Under the pieces are notes generated by a model, which saw nothing but the letters and a program-made list of their open reading frames with translations, had not been told where the DNA came from and ran no database searches. This document shows positions 29,714 to 39,665 of a DNA stretch of 64,000 nt, piece after piece. The translations under genes were made by a program, and so were the position numbers. Each line of letters begins with the position of its first letter. Position 1 is the first letter of the stretch. The stretch is from Lichenicoccus sp965276875 (lineage in GTDB: Bacteria > Pseudomonadota > Alphaproteobacteria > Acetobacterales > Acetobacteraceae): contig NZ_OZ255701.1 in NCBI RefSeq assembly GCF_965276875.1, positions 4,278,001-4,342,000 of the forward strand, written 5' to 3'.

Positions 29714-29813
29714 ACGGCAGGGTAGGAATTGCTTCCCGCCCTGCCGTGTGACTGGCGTTTTCTCCCTAAACTTGGCCCACGCGTTGGAACCAAGCCCCGC
29801 GTGGGCTTTTTTT
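29714..29813 (+). ncRNA. Candidate small RNA or rnj 3'-UTR with two hairpins
   Basis: Hairpin 1 pairs ACGGCAGGG (29714-29722) with CCCTGCCGT (29739-29747). About 27 unpaired bases follow, then the terminator hairpin with seven T. This layout, structured 5' part plus Rho-independent end in an otherwise empty gap, is what a short regulatory RNA looks like. No known RNA family was recognised, and no promoter was assigned. It may equally be just the rnj transcript end. Confidence 0.3.
29775..29813 (+). terminator. Rho-independent terminator downstream of rnj
   Basis: GCCCACGCG (29775-29783) pairs perfectly with CGCGTGGGC (29798-29806) over a 14-base loop, followed at once by TTTTTTT. It is the clearest intrinsic terminator in the window and would end the nuo-birA-coaX-rnj transcript. 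Confidence 0.88.
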
Positions 29814-30005
29814 ATGTGCAGATCGGCGGTTTGTCACGCCCCCTTTACCAGCTAACTGCGCATTTTTACTCACCGTTGCGCCGCTGTACTTGTGCACTGC
29901 ATCATTTCGCACCGCACAATATTACGCTCTATAGGCAAGCCTCCGCTTCCGGTCACCGATGCGGTGCACTAACGTCCTGGTTCTTCCCCTGAGGTATTCC
30001 GTCGC

Positions 30006-31325
30006 ATGCGTCTGTCCCGCAGCTTCATCCCGACCCTGCGGGAGACCCCCGCGGAGGCGCAGATCGCCTCGCACCGGCTGATGCTGCGTGCCGGCCTGAT
30101 CCGGCAGACCGCCTCGGGCATCTATGCATGGCTGCCCGCGGGGCTGCGCGTGTTGCGGCGCATCTCACAGATCGTGCGCGAGGAGCAGGATGCGATCGGC
30201 GCCCAGGAGGTGCTGATGCCGACCCTGCAGCCGGCGGAGTTGTGGAAGCGTTCCGGCCGCTACGACGCCTACGGCCCGGAGATGCTGCGTATCACCGACC
30301 GCCACGACCGCGACCTGCTCTACGGGCCGACCAACGAGGAGATGATCACCGACCTGTTCGCAGGCGGCGTGAAGTCCTACCGCGAGCTGCCGCAGGTGCT
30401 CTACCACATACAATGGAAGTTCCGCGACGAGGTGCGGCCGCGCTTCGGCGTCATGCGCGGCCGCGAATTCCTGATGAAGGACGCCTACAGTTTCGACATC
30501 GACACGCAATCGGCGATCGCCAGCTATCGGCGGATGATGCTGTCCTACCTGCGCGCCTTCCAGCGCATAGGCGTCAAGGCGATCCCGATGCGCGCCGATA
30601 CTGGCCCGATCGGCGGCGATCTCAGCCATGAATTCATCATCCTCGCACCGACCGGCGAGAGTAGCGTGTTCTATGACGGACGCTTCGAGCAGCAGGATTG
30701 GCGCGCTGAGGCGGTCGAATTGGCCGACCCGGAGTCGCTGCAACGCTTCTTTATGCGCATGACGTCGCTCTATGCCGCCACCGAGGACAAGCACGACGAA
30801 GCCGCCTGGCACGACGTCGAGCCGGCGCTGAGGCGCGAAGGGCGCGGCATCGAGGTCGGGCACATCTTCTATTTCGGCACGAAATATACCCAGTCGATGG
30901 GGGTCGCGGTCAGCGGGCCCGACGGTGCGATGGTCCACCCCGAAATGGGCAGCTACGGCATCGGCATTTCGCGCCTGGCCGGCGCCATCATCGAGGCCAG
31001 CCACGATGAGGCCGGGATCATCTGGCCGATGCCGGTGGCCCCGTTCCGTGCCGGCATCCTCAACCTCAAGCCCGGCGACGCGGCGTGCGACTCTGTGGCG
31101 GATGCCCTCTACGAAGCAGCACCTGACGACATGCTGCTCGACGACCGCGCCGACCGCGCCGGGGTCAAGTTCGCTGACGCCGACCTGATCGGCCATCCGG
31201 TGCAGCTCGTCGTCGGCCCGCGCGGTGCGGCTTCCGGCACCATCGAAGTGAAGTGGCGCGCCAGCGGCGAGCGCACGGAGATGCCGCTCGATGCGGCGGT
31301 CGCCCTGATCGCCTCGCTGCGCTGA
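30006..31325 (+). CDS. proS: Proline--tRNA ligase, short alphaproteobacterial type
   Basis: A 439-residue class II aminoacyl-tRNA synthetase. Motif 1 and 2 regions include QTASGIYAWLPAGLRVLRRI, LLYGPTNEEMITDLF, QWKFRDEVRPRFGVMRGREF and MKDAYSFD. Motif 3 is GSYGIGISRLAGAIIEASHDE. The 180-residue editing (INS) domain of the Escherichia coli form is absent, as normal for this subfamily. The stop overlaps the lolC start by one base. Confidence 0.96.
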   Translation: MRLSRSFIPTLRETPAEAQIASHRLMLRAGLIRQTASGIYAWLPAGLRVLRRISQIVREEQDAIGAQEVLMPTLQPAELWKRSGRYDAYGPEMLRITDRHDRDLLYGPTNEEMITDLFAGGVKSYRELPQVLYHIQWKFRDEVRPRFGVMRGREFLMKDAYSFDIDTQSAIASYRRMMLSYLRAFQRIGVKAIPMRADTGPIGGDLSHEFIILAPTGESSVFYDGRFEQQDWRAEAVELADPESLQRFFMRMTSLYAATEDKHDEAAWHDVEPALRREGRGIEVGHIFYFGTKYTQSMGVAVSGPDGAMVHPEMGSYGIGISRLAGAIIEASHDEAGIIWPMPVAPFRAGILNLKPGDAACDSVADALYEAAPDDMLLDDRADRAGVKFADADLIGHPVQLVVGPRGAASGTIEVKWRASGERTEMPLDAAVALIASLR

Positions 31326-32564
31326 TGTTCAACGCCTTCGAGCGTGCGGTGGCCGGGCGCTATCTGCGCGCCCGACGCGGCGAGCGGTTCGTGTCGGTGA
31401 TCGCGATCTTCTCGCTGATCGGCATTGCCCTCGGTGTTGCCACCCTGATCATCGTCATGTCGGTGATGAACGGCTTCAAGGCCGATCTGATGAGCCGGAT
31501 CCTCGGACTGAACGGCGATCTCAGCATCTACGGCGAAGGCCGCCCGATCACCGGCTACGAGACGATGACCCAGCGTGTCGCCGCGGTGCGCGGTGTCGTC
31601 TCCGCCACTCCGATCGTTGAAGGCCAGGTGCTGCTGAGCGCCGGCAGCTACAGCGCCGGCGGCCTGATCCGCGGCCTCTCGCGCGCCGACCTGCTCTCCT
31701 TACGCGAGATCAGCAACAACATTCGCGCCGGCAGTCTCGATGCCTTCCAGGGCGACGACGCCATCATCGTCGGCTCGACCCTGGCGATGCGTGCCAATCT
31801 GGGGATCGGCTCGCGTCTGACCCTGGTGTCGCCGAATGGCGCCGCGACCGCGTTCGGCACCATCCCGAGGGTGCGCGCCTACCGCGTGGTGGCGATCTTT
31901 GACGCCGGGGTCAACGACTACGACGCCTCGTACGCGTTCCTGCCGCTCGCCGCGGCGCAGGTGTTCTTCCAGATGCCGAACGCCGTCTCGCTGATCCAGG
32001 TGACGACGCAGGACGCCGATCGGGTGCGGCCGGTGACCCGTCGCATCGAGGAGGCGTTGCCCACCGAGCCGGTGCGGGTGATCGACTGGACGCAGAGCAA
32101 CAACGCTTTCTTCGGCGCCGTCCAGGTCGAGCAGAACGTGATGTTCCTGATCCTGACGCTGATCATCCTGGTCGCCGCGTTCAACGTCGTCTCCTCGCTG
32201 ATCATGATGGTCAAGGACAAGACGCGCGATATCGCCGTGCTGCGCACGCTCGGCGCCGGACGGTTTTCCATCATGCGGATCTTCCTGATGTGTGGCGCCT
32301 CGGTCGGTGTCACCGGCACGGCGGCCGGCACGCTGCTCGGCATCGTGTTCTGCCTGAATATCGAAACGATCCGGCAATGGCTGCAGCGCGTCACCGGCAC
32401 CGATTTGTTCAATCCGGAGGTGTATTATCTTGAACATCTGCCGGCGAAGCTGGAATGGCCCGAGGTGATCCAGGTCATCGTGATCGCGCTCGGCCTGTCG
32501 CTGCTGGCAACCCTGTATCCGTCCTGGCGCGCGGCGCGTACCGATCCGGTCGAGGCGCTGCGTC

Positions 32565-32572
<8 letters not shown>
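31325..32572 (+). CDS. lolC: Lipoprotein-releasing system transmembrane protein LolC/E
   Basis: A 415-residue inner-membrane subunit of the Lol exporter, which releases outer-membrane lipoproteins from the inner membrane. It has an N-terminal helix (VSVIAIFSLIGIALGVATLIIVMSVMNGF region), a large periplasmic domain of about 230 residues and three C-terminal helices. The coupling motif TRDIAVLRTLGAGRFSIMRI contacts LolD. Single-copy LolC/E (LolF-like) is usual in this class. The first codon overlaps the proS stop. Confidence 0.93.
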
Positions 32573-33290
<718 letters not shown>

Positions 33291-33791
33291 AGCGAGAAAC
33301 GCCTCGCGGGTCACGCCGGCGCATTGCAGCACATAGGCCTCCGCCGTCACCTCACGGAACGCCGCGATGAGCGTGCCTCGCGGCCCCGGCTCGGCCACGA
33401 GTGACGCGATCAGCTCCAGGGCGGCCCAGTGCGAGAGCAGAAGCTCGGGGCCCTTGCGGGTGAGGATGGCCTGCGCCAAGCCCGGATTATTGACCAGGGT
33501 CCACTCGGCGGTGACATTGTAGCTCGCACCGTCCGTCGCGATCTCGAACAGGTCGCGCAGCACGACCCAGGGGAAGTCCGGGTCGATCAAAGGCGAGCGG
33601 TAGAAGCGCAGTCTGCGACCGTCCAGGTTCGCGCGATGCAGCAGCGGCACCTCGACGGGTGTGCCGCCGTGCGAGTTATAAAGGCTGCCAACAGGCTCCC
33701 GGCGGTGCCGCAAGTCGACACGCCGCAGCACGATGGCGGCCGCCGTCAACGCCACGAACAGGTAGGCCAGCATGGCATAGACCACGAACAT

Positions 33792-34322
33792 GCGGTGATC
33801 GCTTGCTCCGAAGGGGTGAGGCCGATATAGACGAAATTGTATAAAATTCTGTAATCACGCATGGAAATTTCACTGATCAACGCGGCCGGGCGCAAGCGCA
33901 ACACGCGGTCGCCTGCGGTCCGAAAACGCGAGCCGGTGGATGGCTCCGAGAGTGCTTTCCGCCAGATCGTGCACCACGTCATGATCCTGGCGAGAACAAA
34001 ATCCGATCAGGTGGAGTCACCTGATCGGATATTTGCCCGCTTATCAAGCCGGATGCAGCGGGCGCGTGGCAGCCTCGCGGCCGATAGGCCCGCAAGCAGC
34101 CGAATATCACGGACCGCCGTCGTGTGTTGCTGACGGTCTCCCAGCCGCGAGCGGAAGTTGCTCGAGCAGGTGAGCCAGGTGCAGCGCCCGAGCCATGATG
34201 CGATCTTCGCAGACCTGTCGCGCGACGAGTTTGACACAGTACGACGGGTGCTGCCGCGGCTCGTGGAATCGAGCGCACACTCGATCAGGCTGGTCGATTT
34301 GCTGACCAGCCAATAGGCGCGC
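33792..34322. other. Gene-poor region between the unknown membrane-anchored protein and the HNH gene
   Basis: About 530 bases with no convincing gene. It contains an AT-rich stretch near 33830-33870, a perfect inverted repeat at 34001-34030, and on the reverse strand a 68-codon frame (34107-34313) rich in Cys, His and Arg that could be a gene relic but matches nothing I recognise. No tRNA or intrinsic terminator with a T tract is seen. Confidence 0.5.
34001..34030. repeat. Perfect 13-bp inverted repeat with a 4-base loop
   Basis: ATCCGATCAGGTG (34001-34013) is followed by GAGT and its exact reverse complement CACCTGATCGGAT (34018-34030). There is no T tract on either side, so it is not a classical terminator. 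It could be an operator, a cruciform or the end of a lost mobile element. Confidence 0.75.
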
Positions 34323-34883
34323 TCAACTCTCCAGTTCGCTGTCCCAATAGAGGTAGTCGCGCCAGCTCTCATGAAGGTAGTTCGGCGGAAACGCGCGGCC
34401 GTTATCCTGCAGCTCCCAGGTGGTCGGCTGCCCGGGTGCCTTGCGTGGATGCATTCGGCATTCGCGCGGCAGGCGCGAGCCTTTGAGCAGATTGCAGGTG
34501 CCGCAGGCGGTGACGACGTTCTCCCAGGTGGTATGCCCACCGCGCGAGCGCGGGATCACATGGTCGAACGTCAGCTCGTGCGTCGGCAGCCGGTCGAGGC
34601 AGTACTGGCAGGAGAAATTGTCGCGCAGGAACACGTTGAAGCGGGTGAAGGCAGGACGCCTGGCCGCGGGAATATAATCCTTCAAGGCGATGACGCTGGG
34701 CAGCCTGAAGGTCGTGCTGGGCGATCGCACCACCGCGTCATATTCGTTCAGCACCGAGACACGATCCAGAAAGACGGCTTTGATCGCATCCTGCCACGAC
34801 CAGACAGACAGCGGAAAATACGACAAGGGGCGGAAATCCGCATTCAGCACCAGTGCCGGGAAGTGCTGGCCGCCGTCAGGCAA
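34323..34883 (-). CDS. HNH endonuclease family protein
   Basis: A 186-residue protein. The HNH motif is complete: CQYC at the first zinc knuckle, ELTFDHVIPRSRGGHTTWEN with the catalytic His, and ACGTCNLLKGSRLPRE at the second knuckle. The N-terminal half (PALVLNADFRPLSYFPLSVW) matches a widespread stand-alone HNH family of proteobacteria, whose cellular role is not settled. The start is a TTG at 34883, chosen by N-terminal similarity; a GTG at 34850 is an alternative. Confidence 0.85.
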   Translation of the reverse strand: MPDGGQHFPALVLNADFRPLSYFPLSVWSWQDAIKAVFLDRVSVLNEYDAVVRSPSTTFRLPSVIALKDYIPAARRPAFTRFNVFLRDNFSCQYCLDRLPTHELTFDHVIPRSRGGHTTWENVVTACGTCNLLKGSRLPRECRMHPRKAPGQPTTWELQDNGRAFPPNYLHESWRDYLYWDSELES

Positions 34884-35040
34884 GAACGCACCTCGGCACG
34901 CATGATCGCGCTCTTGCTAATAATCCAACGACAGAACCGAACCACACGCTGGTCACTTCACACCGCCTTGGGCACCACCTGACCTGGGGTTTATATTGCA
35001 GAGGCCCCGGCCGCCTGCAAGCGGGAGCGATTTCCTTGTC

Positions 35041-35940
35041 ATGATCTTGTCCCAAAACACTGTTTCGTTCCGCATGACGTCGCGATTTGCGCCGAGTCCG
35101 ACCGGGCTGCTGCATCTTGGGCATGCCTTCTCCGCCCTCGTGGCGTTCAGCCGCGCGCGGGCTAACGGCGGGCAGTTCCTGCTGCGAGTCGAGGATATCG
35201 ATGCCGCGCGCTGTCGGCCGGCGTTCGCCGCGGCGATTGAGGAGGACCTTGCCTGGCTTGGGCTGAGCTGGGACGGCCCGATTCGGGTGCAGTCGCGACA
35301 TCTTGCGGAGTATGGCGCGGTGCTCGATCGCCTGCGCGGCGAGAAGCTGATCTACCCGTGCTTTTGCAGCCGCGCCGAGATCGCCCGGGAGGTCGCCCAA
35401 TCGAGCAGCGCGCCGCACGAGGGTCCCGACGGCGCGCCGCTCTATCCCGGCACCTGCCGCGGGATGGATGCGGGCCGTCGCGCGGCGCGTTTCGCCGAGG
35501 CCGCCCCGCATGCCTGGCGGCTGGACATGCAGGCGGCCCTTGCGCGGCTTGGCGGCTCGTTGCGCTTTGAGGACGCCGATCGCCCGTCCGCGGAACGCTG
35601 GCAGGCCTGCCGTCCAGAGCGGTTCGGCGACGTCGTGCTGGCGCGTAGGGACATGGCCGCCAGCTATCATCTCTGCGTCACCCATGACGACTGGGTGCAG
35701 CAGGTCAGCCTGGTGGTGCGTGGCGAGGACCTCCGCCCCGCTACCGACCTGCACCGTCTGCTGCAGGCACTGCTGGGCTGGACGGCTCCAGCCTATGTGC
35801 ACCATCATCTGCTCCGCGACGCATCCGGGCGCCGGCTTGCCAAGCGCGACCAGGCGTCCACCTTGCGCGCCCTGCGCGAGAGCGGCGCCACATCATCCCA
35901 GGTGTGGGCCCAGGTGCGGGCGGCGGCGGGCGAATGCTGA
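35041..35940 (+). CDS. gluQ: Glutamyl-Q tRNA(Asp) synthetase
   Basis: A 299-residue truncated GluRS-like enzyme that attaches Glu to queuosine in tRNA-Asp. It has the Rossmann motif RFAPSPTGLLHLGHAFSAL (HIGH variant), the LRVEDIDAARCRP stretch, zinc-type residues in YPCFCSRAEIA with YPGTCRG, and GRRLAKRDQAS in place of KMSKS. No anticodon-binding domain follows, as in the YadB family. The ATG at 35074 is an alternative start. The stop overlaps the next gene. Confidence 0.92.
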   Translation: MILSQNTVSFRMTSRFAPSPTGLLHLGHAFSALVAFSRARANGGQFLLRVEDIDAARCRPAFAAAIEEDLAWLGLSWDGPIRVQSRHLAEYGAVLDRLRGEKLIYPCFCSRAEIAREVAQSSSAPHEGPDGAPLYPGTCRGMDAGRRAARFAEAAPHAWRLDMQAALARLGGSLRFEDADRPSAERWQACRPERFGDVVLARRDMAASYHLCVTHDDWVQQVSLVVRGEDLRPATDLHRLLQALLGWTAPAYVHHHLLRDASGRRLAKRDQASTLRALRESGATSSQVWAQVRAAAGEC

Positions 35941-37454
35941 TCTCGGAAGGAGCGGCCTTGTCTTTTGCAGCAGAGCCCGGGAATCCGCTGCTTTATCAGA
36001 TCAATACCCGCGTTCTGCTGACCAGGATGTCGCGGACCTTCAACCGCAGCACCGGCTTCGACGATATTCCCGACGAGGCCCTATATGCGATCGCAGCCCT
36101 CGGCTTCGAGTGGGTATGGTTTCTCGGCGTCTGGCAGCTCGGCGATGCCGCCCGGACCGTCTCGCGCACCCATGCGTCCTGGCAGCAAGGCTTCCGCGAC
36201 GCACTGAGCGATCTCACGCCGGATGATATCAGCGGCTCGCCTTTTGCCATCGCCGCCTGGCACGCCGATGACGCGTTCGGCGGCCCGGCCGCGCTGGGCC
36301 GACTGCGCCAGCGGGTGAATGCCGCGGGCCTGCGCCTGATGCTCGATTTCGTGCCCAACCATCTCGCCCCCGATCACCCCTGGGTGCACGACCGGCCGGA
36401 GCTGTTCATGCGCGGCACCGAGGCCGACTTGGCCGCGGATCCCGAGAACTGGACACGCATCGAGACGGCGGCCGGACCCTGCGTCCTGGCGCATGGCCGC
36501 GATCCGTATTTCCCCGGCTGGCCCGACACCGTCCAGCTCGACTACAGCAACCCTGAGACGCACGCGGCGATGCGCGATGCGCTACTCGCAATCGCCAGGC
36601 AATGCGACGGCGTGCGCTGCGACATGGCAATGCTGCTGCTGCCGGAGGTGTTCGAGCGCTGCTGGGAGCACCATCTCAAGGGACGGCGTGTTGCCTCGTT
36701 CTGGGGCGATGCAATTCGCGCACTGCGTACGACCGCGCCAGGCTTCGGCCTGCTGGCGGAGGTCTATTGGAACCTTGAGCCCGAAATGCTGCGTCTGGGT
36801 TTCGACTGGGCCTACGACAAGGGTCTGTATGACGCGCTGCGGGCGAGCGACGGCGCCCATGTTGCGGCTCTCCTGGGCCGCGCGCAGGAGGTCCAGTCGC
36901 GATCGGCCCGCTTCCTGGAAAACCACGACGAGCCGCGCGCGGCCGCAAGTTTTCCGCTGGCCCAGCACAAAGCCGCGGCCGTCCTGAGCTTTTGCACGCC
37001 GGGGCTGCGGCTGCTGCATCAGGGACAGCTTGAAGGTGCCCGTGTCCACATCCCGATCCATCTCGATCGTGGCCCGGATGAGGCCGTCGATCTGTCAATC
37101 CACGAGTTCTACCTCGACCTGCTCGCAGCCCTGCGCACGCCTGCTTTGCACGACGGCCGGTTTACGCCGCTCCCGGTGGCAGCCGCCTGGGAGGGCAACC
37201 CGAGCCATGAAGCCTTCGCCGCCTTCGCCTGGTCCGACGAGACCGGCCCAAGGCTTCTCTGCGTGGTAAATTATCGCGAGCATCGCGGCCAATGCCGCGT
37301 TCGCCTCGACGCGCCGGGGCTGGTTGGGCGGGCGGTCTCGTTGACGGACCGGCTGGGCCCGGAACATTATTCCCGCGATGGCAGCATGCTGGCGGGCGAG
37401 GGGCTCTACCTCGACCGGCCGGGCTGGGGGTATAATTTGTTTGCGATTGCTTAA
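35934..37454 (+). CDS. Glycoside hydrolase family 13 (alpha-amylase-like) protein
   Basis: A 506-residue protein with a (beta/alpha)8 barrel. Conserved regions are LMLDFVPNHLAPDH (region I), GVRCDMAMLLLPEVF with the nucleophile Asp (region II), FGLLAEVYW with the acid Glu (region III) and RFLENHDEPRAA with the third Asp (region IV). No signal peptide is evident. The start at 35934 overlaps gluQ; a TTG at 35958 has the better GGAAGGAG upstream and may be used instead. Substrate is unknown. It ends four bases before a split palindromic repeat. Confidence 0.85.
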   Translation: MLISEGAALSFAAEPGNPLLYQINTRVLLTRMSRTFNRSTGFDDIPDEALYAIAALGFEWVWFLGVWQLGDAARTVSRTHASWQQGFRDALSDLTPDDISGSPFAIAAWHADDAFGGPAALGRLRQRVNAAGLRLMLDFVPNHLAPDHPWVHDRPELFMRGTEADLAADPENWTRIETAAGPCVLAHGRDPYFPGWPDTVQLDYSNPETHAAMRDALLAIARQCDGVRCDMAMLLLPEVFERCWEHHLKGRRVASFWGDAIRALRTTAPGFGLLAEVYWNLEPEMLRLGFDWAYDKGLYDALRASDGAHVAALLGRAQEVQSRSARFLENHDEPRAAASFPLAQHKAAAVLSFCTPGLRLLHQGQLEGARVHIPIHLDRGPDEAVDLSIHEFYLDLLAALRTPALHDGRFTPLPVAAAWEGNPSHEAFAAFAWSDETGPRLLCVVNYREHRGQCRVRLDAPGLVGRAVSLTDRLGPEHYSRDGSMLAGEGLYLDRPGWGYNLFAIA

Positions 37455-37472
37455 AGCAAGGCCAGGGGCCTT
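37455..37472. repeat. Palindromic repeat, copy 4, left fragment
   Basis: AGCAAGGCCAGGGGC after the GH13 stop is identical to the left end of the copy that follows lon (7975-7989). The continuation expected there, TCTGCCCC, is found only at 40971-40978, on the other side of the mobile-element nest. The repeat was therefore split by the outer insertion. Confidence 0.75.
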
Positions 37473-37484
37473 GCCTCATAGGCG

Positions 37485-38735
37485 CTAGGATAAGGCAAGT
37501 TTCGCGCTTTCGGATTGGGATTGGCGTTTTCTTGGTGGTTCGGCGAGGCGCCTTGCGGCGCGTGCGCTGGTGGTGCGGCTTTGCCGCTGGCGTGTTCGGG
37601 CGAAGAGTGCGCATTGCAGCCGTCGGTGTCCTCTTTGCCAGCTCCGCCAGAGGCTCGCCATGCGCCATTGGCCGGCGTGTGGCTCAGGGGGGAGAGTCGA
37701 GACCTTCGCCCAGCGAAGTCTCGATCAGGGCGGGTGGCGATCAGGTGGGCCAGCAACCAGGTGCGGGCCAATCTGGAGTCGGAGGCGTGCAGCTTGGCAA
37801 ACCCGCCGAGGCTTTTCAGCCGCTTGAATGCCAGTTCCACCTGCCAGCGCATGCGGTAGAGCCTGACCACCTGCTCGGCGGTGGCCTGCTCCGCCGACAG
37901 CGATGTGAGCATCATCATGAAGCCTGCGGTGCGCAAGGTGCGCGGGTCGGTTTGGCTGCCGTTGCGGCTGGCTTTGCGATACAGGCGCCGGTGCTGACGC
38001 TCGACCGCCTCTGGCGGCTTGCGGGCGATGATCAGGCGTGCCGCCACGCGCTTGCGCCCATCGCCGACAAAGACTGGATGCTCCACCACGGCCGCTGTGC
38101 TGTCGGGCAGGACTGTCAAAAGATCGAAGCCGTGGCCCTTTATGTCAAACAGGCGCACCGAACGCCAGCCGATCCGGGTGATGAAATCGGCGCCGTTCAT
38201 GCGGGCGTGAGCGAAGTTCCGCACCCGCGCGTAGCCGCGATCCTGGACCAGCACGTCACCGGGCCTGACCGACACGCAGCAGAGCGCCTCGGCGGTTTGC
38301 GCCTCGGTGATGACAAGGTCCGTGAAGCAGCCACGCGCCGGCTCGTAGCGGGCGTGCAAGCGCCAGTCGCTGCGGTCGCTGCTGGGCAGCGAGACCGTGG
38401 ACCCGTCCACCATGCTGAGCCGCAGTTGGCCGCCGGCAGGGGCGTCGCCGCGGCGGTCGGCCATCAGATGGTTGAGGATGTCAGCCAGATAATCCCCGGC
38501 ATTGCGCAGCCGCTCGAGCAGCGACACGTCACACGGATCGGCGATCCCGGCTCGGTGGCAAAGCTTGCCGTTGACCGCAGGGGCAGGCCTCCCGGCCCAT
38601 ACAGGAAGCCACATGCAGCAGATCGGCAGCACTACGAACGCGCCGCCTGCGCAAAAGCGCTTTGTGGCGTAGCGCGCTCTGCTCCAGATCCAGCAACGAC
38701 GAGAGGTGTCGAACAACACTAGTGCAGCGACCCAA
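37485..38735 (-). pseudogene. IS4-family transposase, degenerate with several frameshifts
   Basis: A DDE transposase of the IS4 type whose pieces fall in different frames. The N-terminus (LLDLEQSALRHKALLRRRR, SAADLLHV) is in one frame. The next part (YGPGGLPLRSTASFAT) is in a second. The body from ADPCDVSLLERLRNAGDYL through LSMVDGSTVSLP, VLVQDRGYARV and RWQVELAFKRLKSLGG (the D, D and E) is in a third. The C-terminal RRLAEPPRKRQSQ again needs a shift. The body is open for more than 300 codons, so decay is recent. The 5' end overlaps the border of a MITE-like insertion. Confidence 0.8.
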
Positions 38736-38783
38736 ACAGACCTTTCAGGTCTGTTTGGGTCAAAGCTGCACGTTGTCAGTATG

Positions 38784-39608
38784 CTAGAGGGTGTTATGGA
38801 CTCTCATCAGGTCTGCGGCATGCTTGAGCATGTATCCGACGAATGCGATCACGTGGAAGCCGGCGAGTGTTTCGGCGTAGCGCTCGTAATCTTTGACCAG
38901 TCGGCGGCAACGTGTGGCCCAAGCAAAGGATCGTTCCACGACCCAGCGCCGTGGCAGGAGAACAAATCCTCGCTTTGCCTCCGGCAATTTGACGACGTGC
39001 AGCGCGATGCCCTCGGCTGCTGCGGCGTCTGCGGCCGCCTCGCCGGTGTAGCCCTGATCGACATAGGCGAGTTTGACATTGTCGCCCGTGGCATCCTGGA
39101 TGTCGGCGGCGAGGCGTTTTACTGCGGCACGGTCACCGACATCAGCCGGTGTGACGTGCAGGGTGAGCAGGTGGCCGAGCGTGTCCACGGCCATATGCAC
39201 CTTCGACCCTCGTTTGCGTTTGGCACCGTCATAGCCGGCGCGAGTGCCGCTCTCCGGCGTCGAGCGCAGGGTGCGACTGTCGATGATCGCCGCCGTTGGC
39301 TCCTCCGCCCGGCCAGACGCCAGGCGCAGCAATGCGCGCAAGTCTTGGGCCAGTGTCTTAAAACATCCCGCGGCCAGCCATCGTTGGGACTGCTGATACA
39401 CGGCCGCCCAGGGGGGAAAGTCGTTCGGCATGGCACGCCAGGCAATCCCGTAGCGAATAACGTAGCGCAACGCGTTGAACAGCTCCCGCAAGGAGTGCTC
39501 ACGCTGAGGGGCCGCCTCGGTCATCAACGTCAGATACGGGACCACCAGCGACCATTCCTCCTCGCTGACGTCAGAAGGATAGGGCTTGCGAACCGGAGTG
39601 GGGCACAT
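38784..39608 (-). CDS. IS5-family transposase
   Basis: A 274-residue DDE transposase without visible damage. The N-terminal domain reads MCPTPVRKPYPSDVSEEEW and ALRYVIRYGIAWRAMPNDFP. The catalytic triad is D in AAIIDSRTLRSTPESG, D in LAYVDQGYTGEAA and E in RRWVVERSFAWATRCRRL. The reading frame runs through the inverted end, so the last residues HNTL are encoded by CATAACACCCTC and the stop TAG is completed by the flanking TA target plus the next base. Confidence 0.92.
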   Translation of the reverse strand: MCPTPVRKPYPSDVSEEEWSLVVPYLTLMTEAAPQREHSLRELFNALRYVIRYGIAWRAMPNDFPPWAAVYQQSQRWLAAGCFKTLAQDLRALLRLASGRAEEPTAAIIDSRTLRSTPESGTRAGYDGAKRKRGSKVHMAVDTLGHLLTLHVTPADVGDRAAVKRLAADIQDATGDNVKLAYVDQGYTGEAAADAAAAEGIALHVVKLPEAKRGFVLLPRRWVVERSFAWATRCRRLVKDYERYAETLAGFHVIAFVGYMLKHAADLMRVHNTL

Positions 39609-39653
39609 CCATCTCCATTAAGCGGCCACCGCGCGAAAGTACATAACACCCTC
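38787..39653. mobile_element. IS5-family element, about 867 bp, apparently intact
   Basis: Inverted ends GAGGGTGTTATG (38787-38798) and CATAACACCCTC (39642-39653), flanked by TA on both sides (38785-38786 and 39654-39655), the 2-base duplication typical of the IS427-type branch of IS5. A single intact transposase gene fills it on the reverse strand. It lies inside the MITE-like sequence, 12 bases from the IS630 copy. Confidence 0.9.
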
Positions 39654-39665
39654 TAGGGCACCTTA

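Larger units (their letters stand above)
29632..30005. other. Intergenic region between rnj and proS: hairpin, terminator and upstream region of proS
   Basis: No coding frame is convincing in these 374 bases. The first part has a 9-bp hairpin (29714-29722 with 29739-29747) and then a strong terminator at 29775-29813. The rest is AT-richer than the genes around it and may hold the proS promoter, though no clear boxes were recognised. The two hairpins lie about 30 bases apart, which allows either an rnj 3' end or a short separate transcript. Confidence 0.6.

Noticed and set aside
37532..38722. A 396-codon forward frame over the IS4-like transposase
   Set aside because: It is the complement of the recognisable DDE transposase and shows no protein similarity of its own.
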